From Gammaproteobacteria bacterium (GTDB lineage: Bacteria; Pseudomonadota; Gammaproteobacteria; SZUA-140): 64,000 bases of DNA. The stretch spans positions 152,344 to 216,343 of the forward strand of contig JADJWH010000006.1 in assembly GCA_016716465.1 (NCBI GenBank). Direction: 5' to 3'. Below the pieces are notes generated by a model. That model was given only the letters and a program-made list of their open reading frames with translations, made no database searches and was not told the DNA's origin. This document shows positions 8,150-18,393 of the stretch, one piece after another (position 1 is the stretch's first letter; each line of letters begins with the position of its first letter). The position numbers were made by a program, and so were the translations under genes.

Positions 8150-8451
8150 GTATTCCTCTCGCCAAGAAGATCACCCAAGTAGATCCATTAAAGCATAACG
8201 ATACCGTTTCTAACGTGCCGCATGGAGCACCCAGTATTGAGTAGGTATAAAAGTTATACGTTATAACGTAGTAATTCTATACATAACACGCATCCGCACC
8301 GATGAATCCATTGATTCCATGCCGTATTCGAGACAGGCTCCAGGGAATACGGATAATTTATTGGTGTCAGCCCTCATAGCTTCAATCGGGATCGCCTGCA
8401 TTGTATAGATGACCGCATCGATTACCCGAAAGTCTTAGTATCTTCATATCA
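8150..8451. promoter_or_regulatory. Intergenic region with 14-bp perfect palindrome
   Basis: These 302 bp separate the 3' end of the acetyltransferase gene from the start of the cytochrome b gene. The AT-rich centre (8241-8290) contains a perfect palindrome TACGTTATAACGTA at 8257-8270, about 110 bp upstream of the cytochrome ATG, a plausible operator position. No ORF with recognisable features lies here, and no T-tract terminator for the upstream gene was identified. Confidence 0.45.
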
Positions 8452-11130
8452 TTACAGCGCCAGCGTCACCCGCCTGACATTCTCCGCCCCTGCCACTTCG
8501 CTGACACAAAAACCCAGCGCCTCCGCCAGCGCGAGCATCTCGGTGTTCTGCGCAAGCACTTCGCCCTCCATGCTTTCGAGTCCGCGCGCACGGGCGATCT
8601 CGATCAGGCGCTGCATCAGGCGGTGGCCGATGCCCTTGCGGTGCCAGGCGTCGGCGACGACGATGGCAAACTCGCAGGAGCGGTGGTCGGGGTTGACGAC
8701 GTAACGCGCCACGGCGACCTCGCGCTCCTGACCACCCTGGCTGACGACGGCGATCAACGCCATCTCGAGGTCGTAGTCGATCTGCGTGAAGCGCATCAGC
8801 ATCGCGGGCGTGAGTTCCTGCAGGCTCTGCATGAAGCGCAGGTATTTCGCCTGCGGCGACAGGCCGCGCACGAATTCCTGCTCGATGTGCGCGTCCTCAG
8901 GGCGGATCGGACGCAGTGTGACGTCGGTACCGTCGGGCAACGGGTAGGAAATGCTCAGCTCGGCGGGATAGGGATGGATGGCCATGTGGGCATAGGGCCG
9001 CGCGCCGGGGACGGCCGGCGCGATGCGCGCACGCGCGTCGAGCGCGAGCACGCCGCGATCGTCGATGACGAGCGGATTGATGTCCAGCTCGCGCAGCTCG
9101 GGCAGCGCGCAGACCAGGTCGGACACGCGCCGCAGCACCGTCACCAGCGCGGACAGCTTCGCCGGCTTCATGCCGCGAAACTCCCGCAGCAGGCGGGACA
9201 CGCGCGTGCCGGCGATCATCTCGCTGGCGATGAAGTCGTTCAGCGGCGGCAGCGCGACGGCGCGGTCGTGCAGCACCTCCACCAGCGTGCCGCCGGCGCC
9301 GCAGCTGATGGCGGGGCCGAAGACCGGGTCCGCCACCACGCCGACCAGCAGTTCGCGCGTATTCGGGTTGCGCGCCATCGGCTCGACGGTCACGCCATGC
9401 AGCGTCGCGTCGGGGCGCTGCCGCTGGACCGATTCGAGCAGGTCGGCGCAGGCCGCGCGCAGCTCCGCCGTGCCGGCGATGTCGAGGCGCACGCCGCCGA
9501 CGTCGGTCTTGTGCGTGATATCGGGGGAATCGATCTTGAGCGCGACCGGATACCCCAGCCGCTCCGCCGCCGCGACCGCCGCGTCGGCATCGCGCGCCGC
9601 GATACTGGGGATCACCGGGATGTGAAAGGCCTCCAGCAGCGCCTTGGCCTCGGTTTCGGTCAGGGTATCGCGCCCCTGCGCCAGCGCGACCCGCACCAGC
9701 CCGCGCGCCCGCGCGAGGTCCGGCGGCTCGTGATAGGACAGCGGCGCCGGCACCTGCAGCAGCAACTGCTGGTTGTGGTGGTGGCTGGCGAGATAGGAGA
9801 AGGCCTCGACCGCCTCCTCCGGCGTCTCGAACTGCGGGATGCGGTGGCGCGCGAACAGCGCGCGCGCCGCCTCCACCTGGGTATCGCCCATCCAGCAGGC
9901 CAGCACCGGCTTGGACGCGCCCGTCGCGGCGGCGACCACGGCCTCGGCCGCCGCGCGCGGGTGCGTCATCGCCTGCGGCGTCAGCATCGCGAGCACGCCG
10001 TCGACGGCTGGGTCGGCGAGACAGCCGGCGACTGCCGCGCGGTACAGCTCCGGGCCGGCATCGCCGAGCAGATCGATCGGATTTCCGCGCGACCAGCGCG
10101 CGCCGAGCTGTTGCGCAAGCGCGTTCACGGTCGCATCGGACAGGCGCGCCAGCGCCACGCCCTGCTCCGCCGCGCGATCCGCCGCCATCACGCCGGGACC
10201 GCCGCCGTTGGTGACGATGGCGAGACGGTTGCCCTGCGCATGGCTGCCGCCGGCCAGGATCTCGGCGGCGGAGAACATCTGCTGCACGGTGAAGGCGCGC
10301 ACCGCGCCGGCGCGACGCAAGGCCGCATCGAAGACGTCGTCGCCGCCGACCAGCGCGCCGGTGTGCGACATCGCCGCGTGCGCGCCTTCGCCGTGGCGCC
10401 CGGCCTTGATTGCCACCACCGGCTTCAGGCGCGCGGCCGCGCGCAGGCCGCTCATGAAGTTGCGCGCGTCGCGCACGCTCTCGATGTAGAGCAGGATGCC
10501 ACGCGTGGGCGCGTCCAGCGCGAGGTAACCGAGCAGGTCGCCGAAATCGACGTCGATGGCGTTGCCGAGCGAGACCACGGCGGAGAAGCCGATGCCGCGC
10601 GCCTGCGCCCAGTCGAGGATGGCGGTGCACAGCGCGCCGGACTGCGAGACCAGCGCGAGCTGGCCGGGCGGCGCCTGGTTGTTGCTGAAGGTCGCGTTCA
10701 GCCCGACGCGCGGGACCATGATGCCGAGGCAGTTCGGCCCGACCAGGCGCACGCCGCGAGCCTGCGCGGTCGCGCGCACCTGCTGTTCCAGCGTGCGCCC
10801 GGGCTCGCCCGTTTCACCGAAGCCCGCCGACAGCACCACCGCCGCGCGCACGCCGGCGGCCCCGCACTGATCGATGATCGCGGGCACGGTGGCGGCCGGC
10901 GTCGCGATGACGGCGAGATCAACCGGCGCGCCGGCCTCCGCCAGCGTGGCGTGGCACGTCAACCCCTGTACGGTCGTGTGCTTGGGATTGATCGGATGGA
11001 TGGCGCCCCGGAAACCGCCCGCACGCAGATTGCGCAGCACGATCTCCCCCACCGCCTCGGGCCGCTCGGTGGCGCCGAAGACGGCGACCGAACGCGGGGC
11101 GAACAGGCGATCGAGATAGTGGGGGCCCAT
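8452..11130 (-). CDS. patZ: Bifunctional acyl-CoA synthetase-like / GNAT protein lysine acetyltransferase
   Basis: An 892-residue PatZ/Pat-type protein that acetylates lysines, classically inactivating acetyl-CoA synthetase. Domain order is: an N-terminal CoA-binding Rossmann domain (about 1-130, SVAVFGATERPEAVGEIVL and VGPNCLGIM); a succinyl-CoA-ligase-like domain (about 150-460, VSQSGALCTAILDWA, SHTGALVGGDDVFDAAL); an ATP-grasp-like domain (about 480-700, with GYPVALKIDSPDITHKTDVG); and a C-terminal GNAT domain (about 725-892) whose acetyl-CoA loop is RKGIGHR. The N-terminal part is usually regulatory and enzymatically inactive. The ATG at 11130 has no obvious ribosome site, because a GTGAGG-type inverted repeat abuts it. 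The name rests on architecture, not on an acs neighbour; none is present here. Confidence 0.88.
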   Translation of the reverse strand: MGPHYLDRLFAPRSVAVFGATERPEAVGEIVLRNLRAGGFRGAIHPINPKHTTVQGLTCHATLAEAGAPVDLAVIATPAATVPAIIDQCGAAGVRAAVVLSAGFGETGEPGRTLEQQVRATAQARGVRLVGPNCLGIMVPRVGLNATFSNNQAPPGQLALVSQSGALCTAILDWAQARGIGFSAVVSLGNAIDVDFGDLLGYLALDAPTRGILLYIESVRDARNFMSGLRAAARLKPVVAIKAGRHGEGAHAAMSHTGALVGGDDVFDAALRRAGAVRAFTVQQMFSAAEILAGGSHAQGNRLAIVTNGGGPGVMAADRAAEQGVALARLSDATVNALAQQLGARWSRGNPIDLLGDAGPELYRAAVAGCLADPAVDGVLAMLTPQAMTHPRAAAEAVVAAATGASKPVLACWMGDTQVEAARALFARHRIPQFETPEEAVEAFSYLASHHHNQQLLLQVPAPLSYHEPPDLARARGLVRVALAQGRDTLTETEAKALLEAFHIPVIPSIAARDADAAVAAAERLGYPVALKIDSPDITHKTDVGGVRLDIAGTAELRAACADLLESVQRQRPDATLHGVTVEPMARNPNTRELLVGVVADPVFGPAISCGAGGTLVEVLHDRAVALPPLNDFIASEMIAGTRVSRLLREFRGMKPAKLSALVTVLRRVSDLVCALPELRELDINPLVIDDRGVLALDARARIAPAVPGARPYAHMAIHPYPAELSISYPLPDGTDVTLRPIRPEDAHIEQEFVRGLSPQAKYLRFMQSLQELTPAMLMRFTQIDYDLEMALIAVVSQGGQEREVAVARYVVNPDHRSCEFAIVVADAWHRKGIGHRLMQRLIEIARARGLESMEGEVLAQNTEMLALAEALGFCVSEVAGAENVRRVTLAL

Positions 11131-11138
11131 ACAAACGA

Positions 11139-11225
11139 CGGTAAGGAGTGAGGCGTTAGGTGTGAGGAGTCAAGTATGAATCACGTCCAAACTTTCGCCT
11201 AACGCCTCACTCCTCACACCTCACG
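11139..11225. repeat. GTGAGG-type inverted repeat
   Basis: Left arm AAGGAGTGAGGCGTTAGG, then TGTGAGGAGTCAAG, mirrored by GCCTAACGCCTCACTCC and TCACACCTCACG at the right. The arms of about 15-25 bp can pair in alternative registers around a central AAGTATGAATCACGTCC region. It fills the whole gap between the lipoprotein stop and the acetyltransferase start, so it may attenuate or end transcription. Related direct repeats occur at 18149-18177, 36381-36504 and 36566-36598. Confidence 0.7.
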
Positions 11226-11227
11226 TT

Positions 11228-11623
11228 TTATTCCGGCCATTCCAGCGTGTATTCGAACGCCGCGGTGCGGGCCTGGCCGGCGCAGGTGAAGGTGACCTCG
11301 ATGCGCCAGTCGCCGCCCATGGAGTACTCGAACCCGGTCCCGGTGTAGGCGCCGCCGCCCGCATCCTTCATCGGGATGACGGTGGTATCGCTCGACATTT
11401 CCATTCCGGGCATGTGCTGCTGCAGCGTGACGGCGCAGCCGTCGGCGGGTGATCCGTCACGGCTCAGGGTGAATTTCAGTTCCGCCGGCGAACCCACCTT
11501 GAGCGGCGCCGGGTTCGTGCGCAGCGCGGCGGTGTAGCCATCGACCGTGGTCGTCTGCGCGTCGCCCCAGCCGGAGCACGCGGCGAGCCCCAACAGGACG
11601 GTCAGAACAAAGGTGCGTTTCAT
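11228..11623 (-). CDS. Lipoprotein with YtkA/FixH-like domain
   Basis: A 131-residue secreted protein with a lipoprotein signal (residues 1-16, FVLTVLLGLAAC with the lipobox Cys at 16). The mature part is a single immunoglobulin-like beta domain resembling the YtkA/FixH-type families: SPAELKFTLSRDGSPADGC, a Met/His-rich HMPGMEM segment, and a closing GDWRIEVTF. Such domains are often linked to copper or to cytochrome oxidase assembly; the HMPGMEM patch makes metal binding plausible but unproven. GAGGGG precedes the ATG. It starts 7 bp after the gloA stop and probably shares its transcript with gloA and the efflux operon. Confidence 0.75.
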   Translation of the reverse strand: MKRTFVLTVLLGLAACSGWGDAQTTTVDGYTAALRTNPAPLKVGSPAELKFTLSRDGSPADGCAVTLQQHMPGMEMSSDTTVIPMKDAGGGAYTGTGFEYSMGGDWRIEVTFTCAGQARTAAFEYTLEWPE

Positions 11624-11630
11624 GATCCCC

Positions 11631-12020
11631 TCAGTGTGGTTTTGCCTGGATCAGTTCGATGCGGTAACCGTCGGGATCCTCGACGAAGGCGATGACGGTG
11701 GTGCCGTGCTTCATCGGGCCCGCCTCGCGCACCACCTTGCCGCCGCGGCGCCGGATCTCGTCGCAGGCCGCGTAGGCATCCGCCACCTCGACGGCGATGT
11801 GGCCGAAGGCGGTGCCCATCTCGTATTTGTCGGTACCCCAGTTGTAGGTCAGCTCGATGACCGCGCCTTCGGCCTCCGGGCCGAAACCGACGAAGGCCAG
11901 CGTGAACTTGCCCTCGGGATACTCCTGCAGCCGCAGCAGGCGCATGCCGAGCACCTCGGTATAGAACTTGAGCGAGCGGTCGAGGTCGCCGACGCGGATC
12001 ATGGTATGGAGAATGCGCAT
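11631..12020 (-). CDS. gloA: Glyoxalase I (lactoylglutathione lyase)
   Basis: Cytosolic metalloenzyme that isomerises the methylglyoxal-glutathione hemithioacetal to S-lactoylglutathione. The 129-residue protein matches the Ni2+-type bacterial enzyme in length and carries all four metal ligands at the E. coli positions: His5 (MRILHTMI), Glu56 (VIELTYN), His74 (FGHIAVEV) and Glu122 (YRIELIQ). A longer open frame upstream is a read-through of sequence antiparallel to the efflux gene; the short start at 12020 matches the family exactly. It lies 53 bp downstream of the macB-like gene and 7 bp upstream of the lipoprotein gene. Confidence 0.95.
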   Translation of the reverse strand: MRILHTMIRVGDLDRSLKFYTEVLGMRLLRLQEYPEGKFTLAFVGFGPEAEGAVIELTYNWGTDKYEMGTAFGHIAVEVADAYAACDEIRRRGGKVVREAGPMKHGTTVIAFVEDPDGYRIELIQAKPH

Positions 12021-12073
12021 GGCGCCAGTGTACGGGCAAACGCCGCCCGAGAAAAGTGCGGCGCGGGGACGCC

Positions 12074-13282
12074 CTACTCGTGGCGCAGCGCCTCGATCGG
12101 GTCGAGCCGCGCCGCGCGCCGCGCGGGGAAATAGCCGAACAGCACGCCGATGCCCGCCGAGAACAGGAAGGACACCAGGTTGATGCCGGGCTGGAACAGA
12201 TACGGCACCTGCATCACCTGCGCCAGCACGAAGGAGGCGATGGTGGCGATCAGCACGCCGATCAGTCCGCCCAGCGAGGCGAGCACCACGGCCTCGATCA
12301 GGAACTGCAGCAGCACCTCGTATTCGAGCGCGCCGATCGCGAGGCGCAGGCCGATCTCGCGCGTGCGCTCGGTGACGCTGACCAGCATGATGTTCATGAT
12401 GCCGATGCCGCCCACCAGCAGGCTGACCGCGGCGACCGCGCCGAGCAGCGTGGTCATCACGCGGGTGGCGCTCGACATGGTATCGGCGATCTGGCGCGTG
12501 TCGAGCACGTTGAAATTGTCGATGTCGGCGGCGGACAGCTTGCGGCGCTCGCGCAGCAGCTCGGTGACGGCCGCCTGCACCTGCGCGCTGTCGGCGCCGT
12601 CCTCCATCGACACCAGCAGGGTGCGGACATTGAGGTTGCCGGTCACGCGGCGCTGCATGGTCCGCAGCGGCAGCACGATAGTGTCGTCCTGATCCATGCC
12701 CATGGCGCCCTGCCCCTTCGCGGCCAGCAGGCCGATCACGACACAGGAGAACTGCTTGACGCGGATGCTCTGTCCCAGCGGGTCGGCGCCGCCGAACAGC
12801 TCGCGCCGCACCGTGGCCCCGATGACGCACACCGCCGCGCCGGCGCGCTCCTCCGCCGCGTCGAAGATGCGGCCGCCGGCCAGTGTCCAGTTGCTGATGT
12901 CGAAGTAATTGGCGCTGGAGCCGGAGGCGCTGGTGGACCAGTTGTTGGCGCCATAGACCACCGTCACGGTGGACGTCACCTGCGGCGCCACCGCCCGCAC
13001 GCCGCCGATCTGGGTCGCGATCGCCACGCCGTCGGCCTCCTTGAACGGCGGCGCGCCGAAGCCGCCGCCGCCCGGCCCCAGGCGCTGGCCCGGGCGCACC
13101 ATGAGCAGGTTGCTGCCCAGGCTGGAGATCTGGTCCGACACCGCCTGCGTCGCGCCGCGCCCGAGCGTCACCATGGTGATCACCGCGCTGACGCCGATGA
13201 CGATGCCGAGGATGGTGAGAAACGAGCGCAGCAGGTTGCGGCGGATCTCGCGCAGCGCGAGCAGCAGCGCATTCCACCACAT
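12074..13282 (-). CDS. MacB-like ABC transporter permease
   Basis: A 402-residue permease with the MacB/FtsX topology: one N-terminal helix ([20 protein letters not shown], about 19-38), a large periplasmic domain, and three C-terminal helices, the first within [18 protein letters not shown]. The motifs [15 protein letters not shown] and the ending [17 protein letters not shown] are typical of this class. Unlike E. coli MacB, the ATPase is a separate gene (13282-14001). The ATG overlaps the ATPase stop in a TGATG arrangement, so the two are translationally coupled. It should work with the adjacent adaptor and outer-membrane factor to export a macrolide-like compound, peptide, lipid or siderophore; the substrate is not predictable. 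Confidence 0.92.
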   Translation of the reverse strand: MWWNALLLALREIRRNLLRSFLTILGIVIGVSAVITMVTLGRGATQAVSDQISSLGSNLLMVRPGQRLGPGGGGFGAPPFKEADGVAIATQIGGVRAVAPQVTSTVTVVYGANNWSTSASGSSANYFDISNWTLAGGRIFDAAEERAGAAVCVIGATVRRELFGGADPLGQSIRVKQFSCVVIGLLAAKGQGAMGMDQDDTIVLPLRTMQRRVTGNLNVRTLLVSMEDGADSAQVQAAVTELLRERRKLSAADIDNFNVLDTRQIADTMSSATRVMTTLLGAVAAVSLLVGGIGIMNIMLVSVTERTREIGLRLAIGALEYEVLLQFLIEAVVLASLGGLIGVLIATIASFVLAQVMQVPYLFQPGINLVSFLFSAGIGVLFGYFPARRAARLDPIEALRHE

Positions 13283-14001
13283 CAGACCGTCTCCGCGCGT
13301 TGCGGCGCCCGCGGCGCGCCGTCGCCGTCGATGCGGCCGTCGAGGAAATGCACGACCCGGCTCGCGTAGGCCGCCATCTCGGACTCGTGGGTCACCATCA
13401 GCACGGTGATGCCGCGTTCCGCGTTGAGCGCGCGCACCAGCTCCATGATCTCGTGGCTGCGCCGGGTATCGAGGTTTCCGGTCGGTTCGTCCGCCAGCAG
13501 GACCCGCGGATGCGTGACGATCGCGCGCGCGATGGCGACGCGCTGCTGCTGTCCGCCCGACAGCTCAGCCGGGTTGTGATGCTCCCAGCCCGCCAGCCCC
13601 ACCGAGGCCAGCGCCTCGCGCGCCGCGGCGCGGCGCGCGGCCGCGCCCTCGCCGCGATAGAGCAGCGGCAACTCGACGTTCTCCTGCGCCGAGGTGCGCG
13701 CCAGCAGATTGAAGCCCTGGAACACGAAGCCGAAATAGCGCCGGCGCAGGCGTGCGCGCTGGTCGCGCGTCAGGCGTTCGACGTGCGTGCCGAGGAACAG
13801 GTAGTCGCCGCCGGTCGGCGTGTCCATGCAGCCGAGGATGTTCATCATCGTGGACTTGCCCGAGCCGCTCGGCCCCATGATCGCGACGAAACTGCCGGAC
13901 TCGATGTCCATGTCCACGCCGCGCAGGGCCTGGAACGCGGCGATGCCCTGGCCGTACACCTTGGTGACGCCGCGCAGCCGGATCAGCGGCGCGGCATTCA
14001 C
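13282..14001 (-). CDS. MacB/LolD-type ABC transporter ATP-binding protein
   Basis: A 239-residue ATPase starting with GTG at 14001, whose GTGA overlaps the adaptor's stop; a longer upstream ATG would run inside the adaptor gene and is rejected. It has Walker [11 protein letters not shown]-loop [20 protein letters not shown], signature [15 protein letters not shown], Walker [11 protein letters not shown]-loop NLDTR and switch His in MVTHESEMA. The sequence is of the MacB/LolD subfamily that powers FtsX-like permeases. It is the second-to-last gene of the efflux operon and should associate at the inner membrane with the 12074-13282 permease. Confidence 0.94.
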   Translation of the reverse strand: MNAAPLIRLRGVTKVYGQGIAAFQALRGVDMDIESGSFVAIMGPSGSGKSTMMNILGCMDTPTGGDYLFLGTHVERLTRDQRARLRRRYFGFVFQGFNLLARTSAQENVELPLLYRGEGAAARRAAAREALASVGLAGWEHHNPAELSGGQQQRVAIARAIVTHPRVLLADEPTGNLDTRRSHEIMELVRALNAERGITVLMVTHESEMAAYASRVVHFLDGRIDGDGAPRAPQRAETV

Positions 14002-15317
14002 GACGCCCCCGCCGCCCGCTGCCCGGTGATGACCGCCATGCCCGGCTGCAGTTGCTCGCCGCTGACCTCGGTCAGGAAGCCGTTGCTGACGCCGGCCTCC
14101 ACCGGCACGGCGACGGCCTGGCCGTCGCGCAGCACCCACACCTGACGCGCCACCACGACCTTGTCGTTGACGGTCTTGCTCTTGACGCCGGTGCGCGGCG
14201 GGCGTGGCATCAGGCTCGACACCAGTCCGCCGCCGTCCTGCCGCGGCGCCGCGCCGGCCTCCGCGCCGTCCGCCGGCGTGAAGCGCAGCGCCGCGTTGGG
14301 CACCAGCAGCACGTCCCGCCGCTCGGTGGCCGTGATCTGCGCCGTCGCCGTCATGCCCGGACGCAGGCTGAGATCCGAGTTGTCCACCGCCAGCACGGTG
14401 ACATAGGTCACCACGTTGTCCTGGGTCGTCGAGCCGAAATCGACCCGGGTGACGGTGGCGGGATAATCGCGATTGGGATAGGCGCTGACGGTGAAGGTGG
14501 CGCGCTGCCCTTCGCTGACCTGTCCGACGTCGGCCTCGTCGACATTGACCTCGAGCTTCATCTGGGTCAGGTCCTCGGCCAGCGTGAACAGCGTGACCGC
14601 CTGCAGTGAGGCCGCGACGGCGTTGCCGGGATCGACCGAGCGCGCCAGCACGACGCCGTTGATGGGCGAGCGGATGGCGGCCTTGGACAGGTTCGTCTCG
14701 GCGGAGCTGAGCGCGGCGCGCGCCTCGGCCACGCCGGCGCCGGCGCCGGCCTCGTCCGCCAGCGCGCGCTGCAGCGCCGCCTGGGCCGTGGCGAGTTCGG
14801 ATTGCGAGGGGACCTGGCCGCCGGACAGGCGCGACACTTCCTCCAGGCGCGCGAGGTTGTCGCGCGCCTCGCTGGCCGTGGCGGCGGCCTGCCGCACCGT
14901 GGCCTCGGCCGAGGTCAGCGCGGCGCGCGCCTGGGTGACCTGGTCGTTCAGCTTGGCGGTGTCGAGCTCGACCAGGACCTGTCCCTTCCTGACGTGATCG
15001 TTGACGTCCACCAGCACGCGCGCGACCGTCCCGGACAGCTCGCTGCCGATGTCAACCTGATTGGTCGGCTGCAGGATGCCGTTGGCGGTAACCAGCACCG
15101 TGAGATCGCCGCGCGCGACGGCCGAGGTCACGTAACGCGGCAGCGCGTCGGCGCGCTGATACGACTGCCACAACAGGACCGCGCCGATCGCGGCGGCGAC
15201 CAGGACGCTCACGACCCAGGTCCCGGGCCGGCGCCACCACGGGCGCGCGCCGCCGTCGCCGAGCAGGCGGTCGATGTCCCCGCTCGAATCGGGGGTCGTG
15301 GAATTCTGCGTCACCAT
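13998..15317 (-). CDS. MacA-like periplasmic adaptor (membrane fusion protein)
   Basis: A 439-residue HlyD/RND-type adaptor that bridges the inner-membrane ABC complex and the outer-membrane channel. After a 40-residue cytosolic segment comes one transmembrane helix (WVVSVLVAAAIGAVLLW), a lipoyl half (VDIGSELSGTVARVLVDVND), a long alpha-helical hairpin rich in Ala/Glu/Gln (about 130-215), the second lipoyl half (AAIRSPINGVVLARSVDPGN) and beta-barrel and membrane-proximal domains. The ATG at 15317 overlaps the outer-membrane factor stop as TGATG; an open frame extending to 16160 is antisense noise. An insertion of roughly 40 residues (about 345-385, SLMPRPPRTG region) interrupts the membrane-proximal domain. 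Confidence 0.92.
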   Translation of the reverse strand: MVTQNSTTPDSSGDIDRLLGDGGARPWWRRPGTWVVSVLVAAAIGAVLLWQSYQRADALPRYVTSAVARGDLTVLVTANGILQPTNQVDIGSELSGTVARVLVDVNDHVRKGQVLVELDTAKLNDQVTQARAALTSAEATVRQAAATASEARDNLARLEEVSRLSGGQVPSQSELATAQAALQRALADEAGAGAGVAEARAALSSAETNLSKAAIRSPINGVVLARSVDPGNAVAASLQAVTLFTLAEDLTQMKLEVNVDEADVGQVSEGQRATFTVSAYPNRDYPATVTRVDFGSTTQDNVVTYVTVLAVDNSDLSLRPGMTATAQITATERRDVLLVPNAALRFTPADGAEAGAAPRQDGGGLVSSLMPRPPRTGVKSKTVNDKVVVARQVWVLRDGQAVAVPVEAGVSNGFLTEVSGEQLQPGMAVITGQRAAGAS

Positions 15318-16798
15318 CAGGTACTCCCTTGCGCCGCCGCGGGCGGCATGCGTTCGCTGTCTTCGTCGGCGGCCGCGGGCGTCCAGCCGCCGCCCAGCGC
15401 CTTGTACAGGCGCACGTAATCGGCGCCCAGTTCCGCCTCGGTGCCGGCCACGCCGTCCTGCGCGCTGAGCAGCGTGCGCTGCGTCTCGAGCACCGTCTGG
15501 AAATCGATCAGTCCGCTCGCGTAGCGGTTGTCGGCCAGCAGCGCGGCGTTGCGCGCCGCCTCCGCCGCGCGCCGCTGCGCCGCCAGTTGCTCGCGCGCCT
15601 TGCGCAGCGCGACCAGGGAGTCCTCGACATCCTGGAGCGCGGCCAGCACGACGGCGCGGTAATTTTCCTGCGCCTCGTCGAGCGCCGCCTGGCGCAGGCG
15701 CACCTGGGCGCGCCGGCCGCCGTTGTCGAACACGGGCAGGCTCACGCTGGCGAGCAGCGAGCGCACCACCGCCTCGCCCTCGGACAGGCCCGCGACGGTG
15801 AGCGCGCTGAGACCGAGCGAGCCGCCGAGCGAAAACGCGGGCAGGCGATCGGCCGTCGCCTGATCCACGCGCGCGGCGGCCGCGACGACCTGCGCCTCGG
15901 CGGCGCGGACATCGGGGCGCTGGCGCAGGGTCTCGGCCGGGATGACGAGCGCCAGATCCTCCGGCGCCACGGGCAGCGGCGCCGCCGCGGACAGCGCGGC
16001 AGGCGCCGTGCCGGGCGCCTGCCCGGCGAGCACCGCGAGGCTGTTCAGGGTCTGCGCGATACTCGTCTCCAGCACCGGCAGTTGCGCCCGCGTCTGTTCG
16101 ACGGCGGCGCGCGCCTGCTCCACCTCCAGCGAAGTCACCAGCCCGGCCTGCGCGCGCCACCGCGTCAGCTCCAGGGTCTGCTCCTGGCTGGCGAGGTTCG
16201 CGCGCGCGATGGCGAGGCGCGCCTGCAACCCGCGCAACTGCAGGTAGGCCACCGCTACTTCGGCGGCCACCGACACGCGCGTATCGGCCAGGCTGCCGGC
16301 GCTGGCCTCGACGTCGGCATCAGCCGCGACCACGCCGGAACGCGTGGCGCCGAAGATGTCGGGCTCCCAGCTGGCGTCGAACCCGGCGCGATACTGGCTC
16401 ACCGCGCTGTCGCCGCCCGTCTTGCTGCGCTGGGCCGAGGCGGACGCGGTGACGGACGGACCCAGCCCCGCCGCGGTCACGTCGCGCTGGGCGCGGGCCT
16501 GGCGCAGGCGCGCCTGCGCGGCGCGCACGTCGGTGCCCGCGGCCAGCGACCGCGTGACGAGGTCAGTCAGGACGGGATCGTCGAAGCGCTCCCACCAGTG
16601 CGCGAGCGCGACGGAGGCGGCATCGGCGGCCGGCGTCGCGTCGCTCCAGGCGGCGGGCACGGCGACGCCGGGGTCCGGCGTCTGGCGCGCGGACGGTGCG
16701 GCGGCGCATCCGGCCAGCGCGAGGATCAGCGCCGCGGACGCTGCCATCCACGGGACGGGGCGCCTGAGGGCGCGCGGGAAATCGAAGGGATGCCTCAT
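15317..16798 (-). CDS. TolC/NodT-family outer-membrane efflux lipoprotein
   Basis: A 493-residue outer-membrane channel subunit with a lipoprotein signal (ASAALILALAGC lipobox) and two repeats of the OEP family. Its hallmarks are LTDLVTRSLAAGTDVRAAQARLRQARAQ, the PDIFGATRSGV turn, and the second repeat with RPDVRAAEAQVVAAAARVDQ; the first of these is split over two helices. NodT-type proteins trimerise into a channel-tunnel for tripartite pumps. I start at ATG 16798; an open frame continues to a TTG at 16834, but that has no ribosome site. It is the first gene of the operon outer-membrane factor, adaptor, ATPase, permease, all coupled by overlapping stop and start codons. Confidence 0.92.
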   Translation of the reverse strand: MRHPFDFPRALRRPVPWMAASAALILALAGCAAAPSARQTPDPGVAVPAAWSDATPAADAASVALAHWWERFDDPVLTDLVTRSLAAGTDVRAAQARLRQARAQRDVTAAGLGPSVTASASAQRSKTGGDSAVSQYRAGFDASWEPDIFGATRSGVVAADADVEASAGSLADTRVSVAAEVAVAYLQLRGLQARLAIARANLASQEQTLELTRWRAQAGLVTSLEVEQARAAVEQTRAQLPVLETSIAQTLNSLAVLAGQAPGTAPAALSAAAPLPVAPEDLALVIPAETLRQRPDVRAAEAQVVAAAARVDQATADRLPAFSLGGSLGLSALTVAGLSEGEAVVRSLLASVSLPVFDNGGRRAQVRLRQAALDEAQENYRAVVLAALQDVEDSLVALRKAREQLAAQRRAAEAARNAALLADNRYASGLIDFQTVLETQRTLLSAQDGVAGTEAELGADYVRLYKALGGGWTPAAADEDSERMPPAAAQGST

Positions 16799-16867
16799 AA
16801 GGATCTGCGCGAAAAACCGTCCAGCCTTGTTCAAAAATAAACCCGTAGCGGCGGCAGCGCGATCCGC

Positions 16868-16900
16868 GGACTCCCGACGCGGCGGGGCCGCGCGGGAGCC
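16868..16900 (-). terminator. Likely terminator hairpin after argG
   Basis: GGACTCCCG and CGGGAGCC pair around a GC-rich inner GCGGCGGGGCCGCG loop, about 10 bp past the argG stop on the minus strand. The stem is strong but no clean T-run follows, so termination may be factor-assisted. Confidence 0.4.
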
Positions 16901-16908
16901 CGTGCGCG

Positions 16909-18138
<1,230 letters not shown>

Positions 18139-18148
18139 GGTTAATCCC

Positions 18149-18177
18149 GTGAGGTGTGAGGAATCAGGTGTGAGGCG
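18149..18177. repeat. GTGAGG-type direct repeats
   Basis: GTGAGGTGTGAGGAATCAGG followed by TGTGAGGCG, immediately upstream of the argG start. It belongs to the same family as the 11139 inverted repeat and the 36381 array. Confidence 0.6.
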
Positions 18178-18348
18178 TAGTTTACCGCAACCCCAAGCGG
18201 TGGGGACAGGCTTGGCACCCTCCCCGTCTCACCTGTCGATACCGCACGATCCACGATGTCCATGCCCGACATACTAGACGGGCATGGTGCAAACGTGGGT
18301 CAGCGGAAGGTAAAGATGTGTAAATCCATCAGGAGACGGCAAGAGATG

Positions 18349-18373
18349 GGGGACAGATTTGAAATCTGTCCCC
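18349..18373. repeat. GGGGACAGATTT palindrome
   Basis: A perfect 12-bp inverted repeat, GGGGACAGATTT and AAATCTGTCCCC with one central base, 20 bp after the lpdA stop. It is one of five similar elements in the window and could serve as the lpdA terminator. The remaining sequence between argG and lpdA (18178-18348) shows no ORF with recognisable features. Confidence 0.75.
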
Positions 18374-18393
18374 GATTATGGCTGTCTCGATGG

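Noticed and set aside
8623..11151. 842-codon open frame on the plus strand opposite the patZ-like gene
   Set aside because: It mirrors the patZ codon structure, is rich in Arg/Gly/His and has no recognisable domain; long antisense frames are expected in GC-rich DNA.
11631..13280. 549-codon frame apparently fusing an unknown N-terminal region to glyoxalase
   Set aside because: The upstream part is an alternate frame of the macB-like gene; glyoxalase has its own family-matching ATG at 12020.
13998..16160. 720-codon version of the membrane fusion protein
   Set aside because: The first 280 codons overlap the TolC-like gene in another frame and lack adaptor features; ATG 15317 gives the normal protein.
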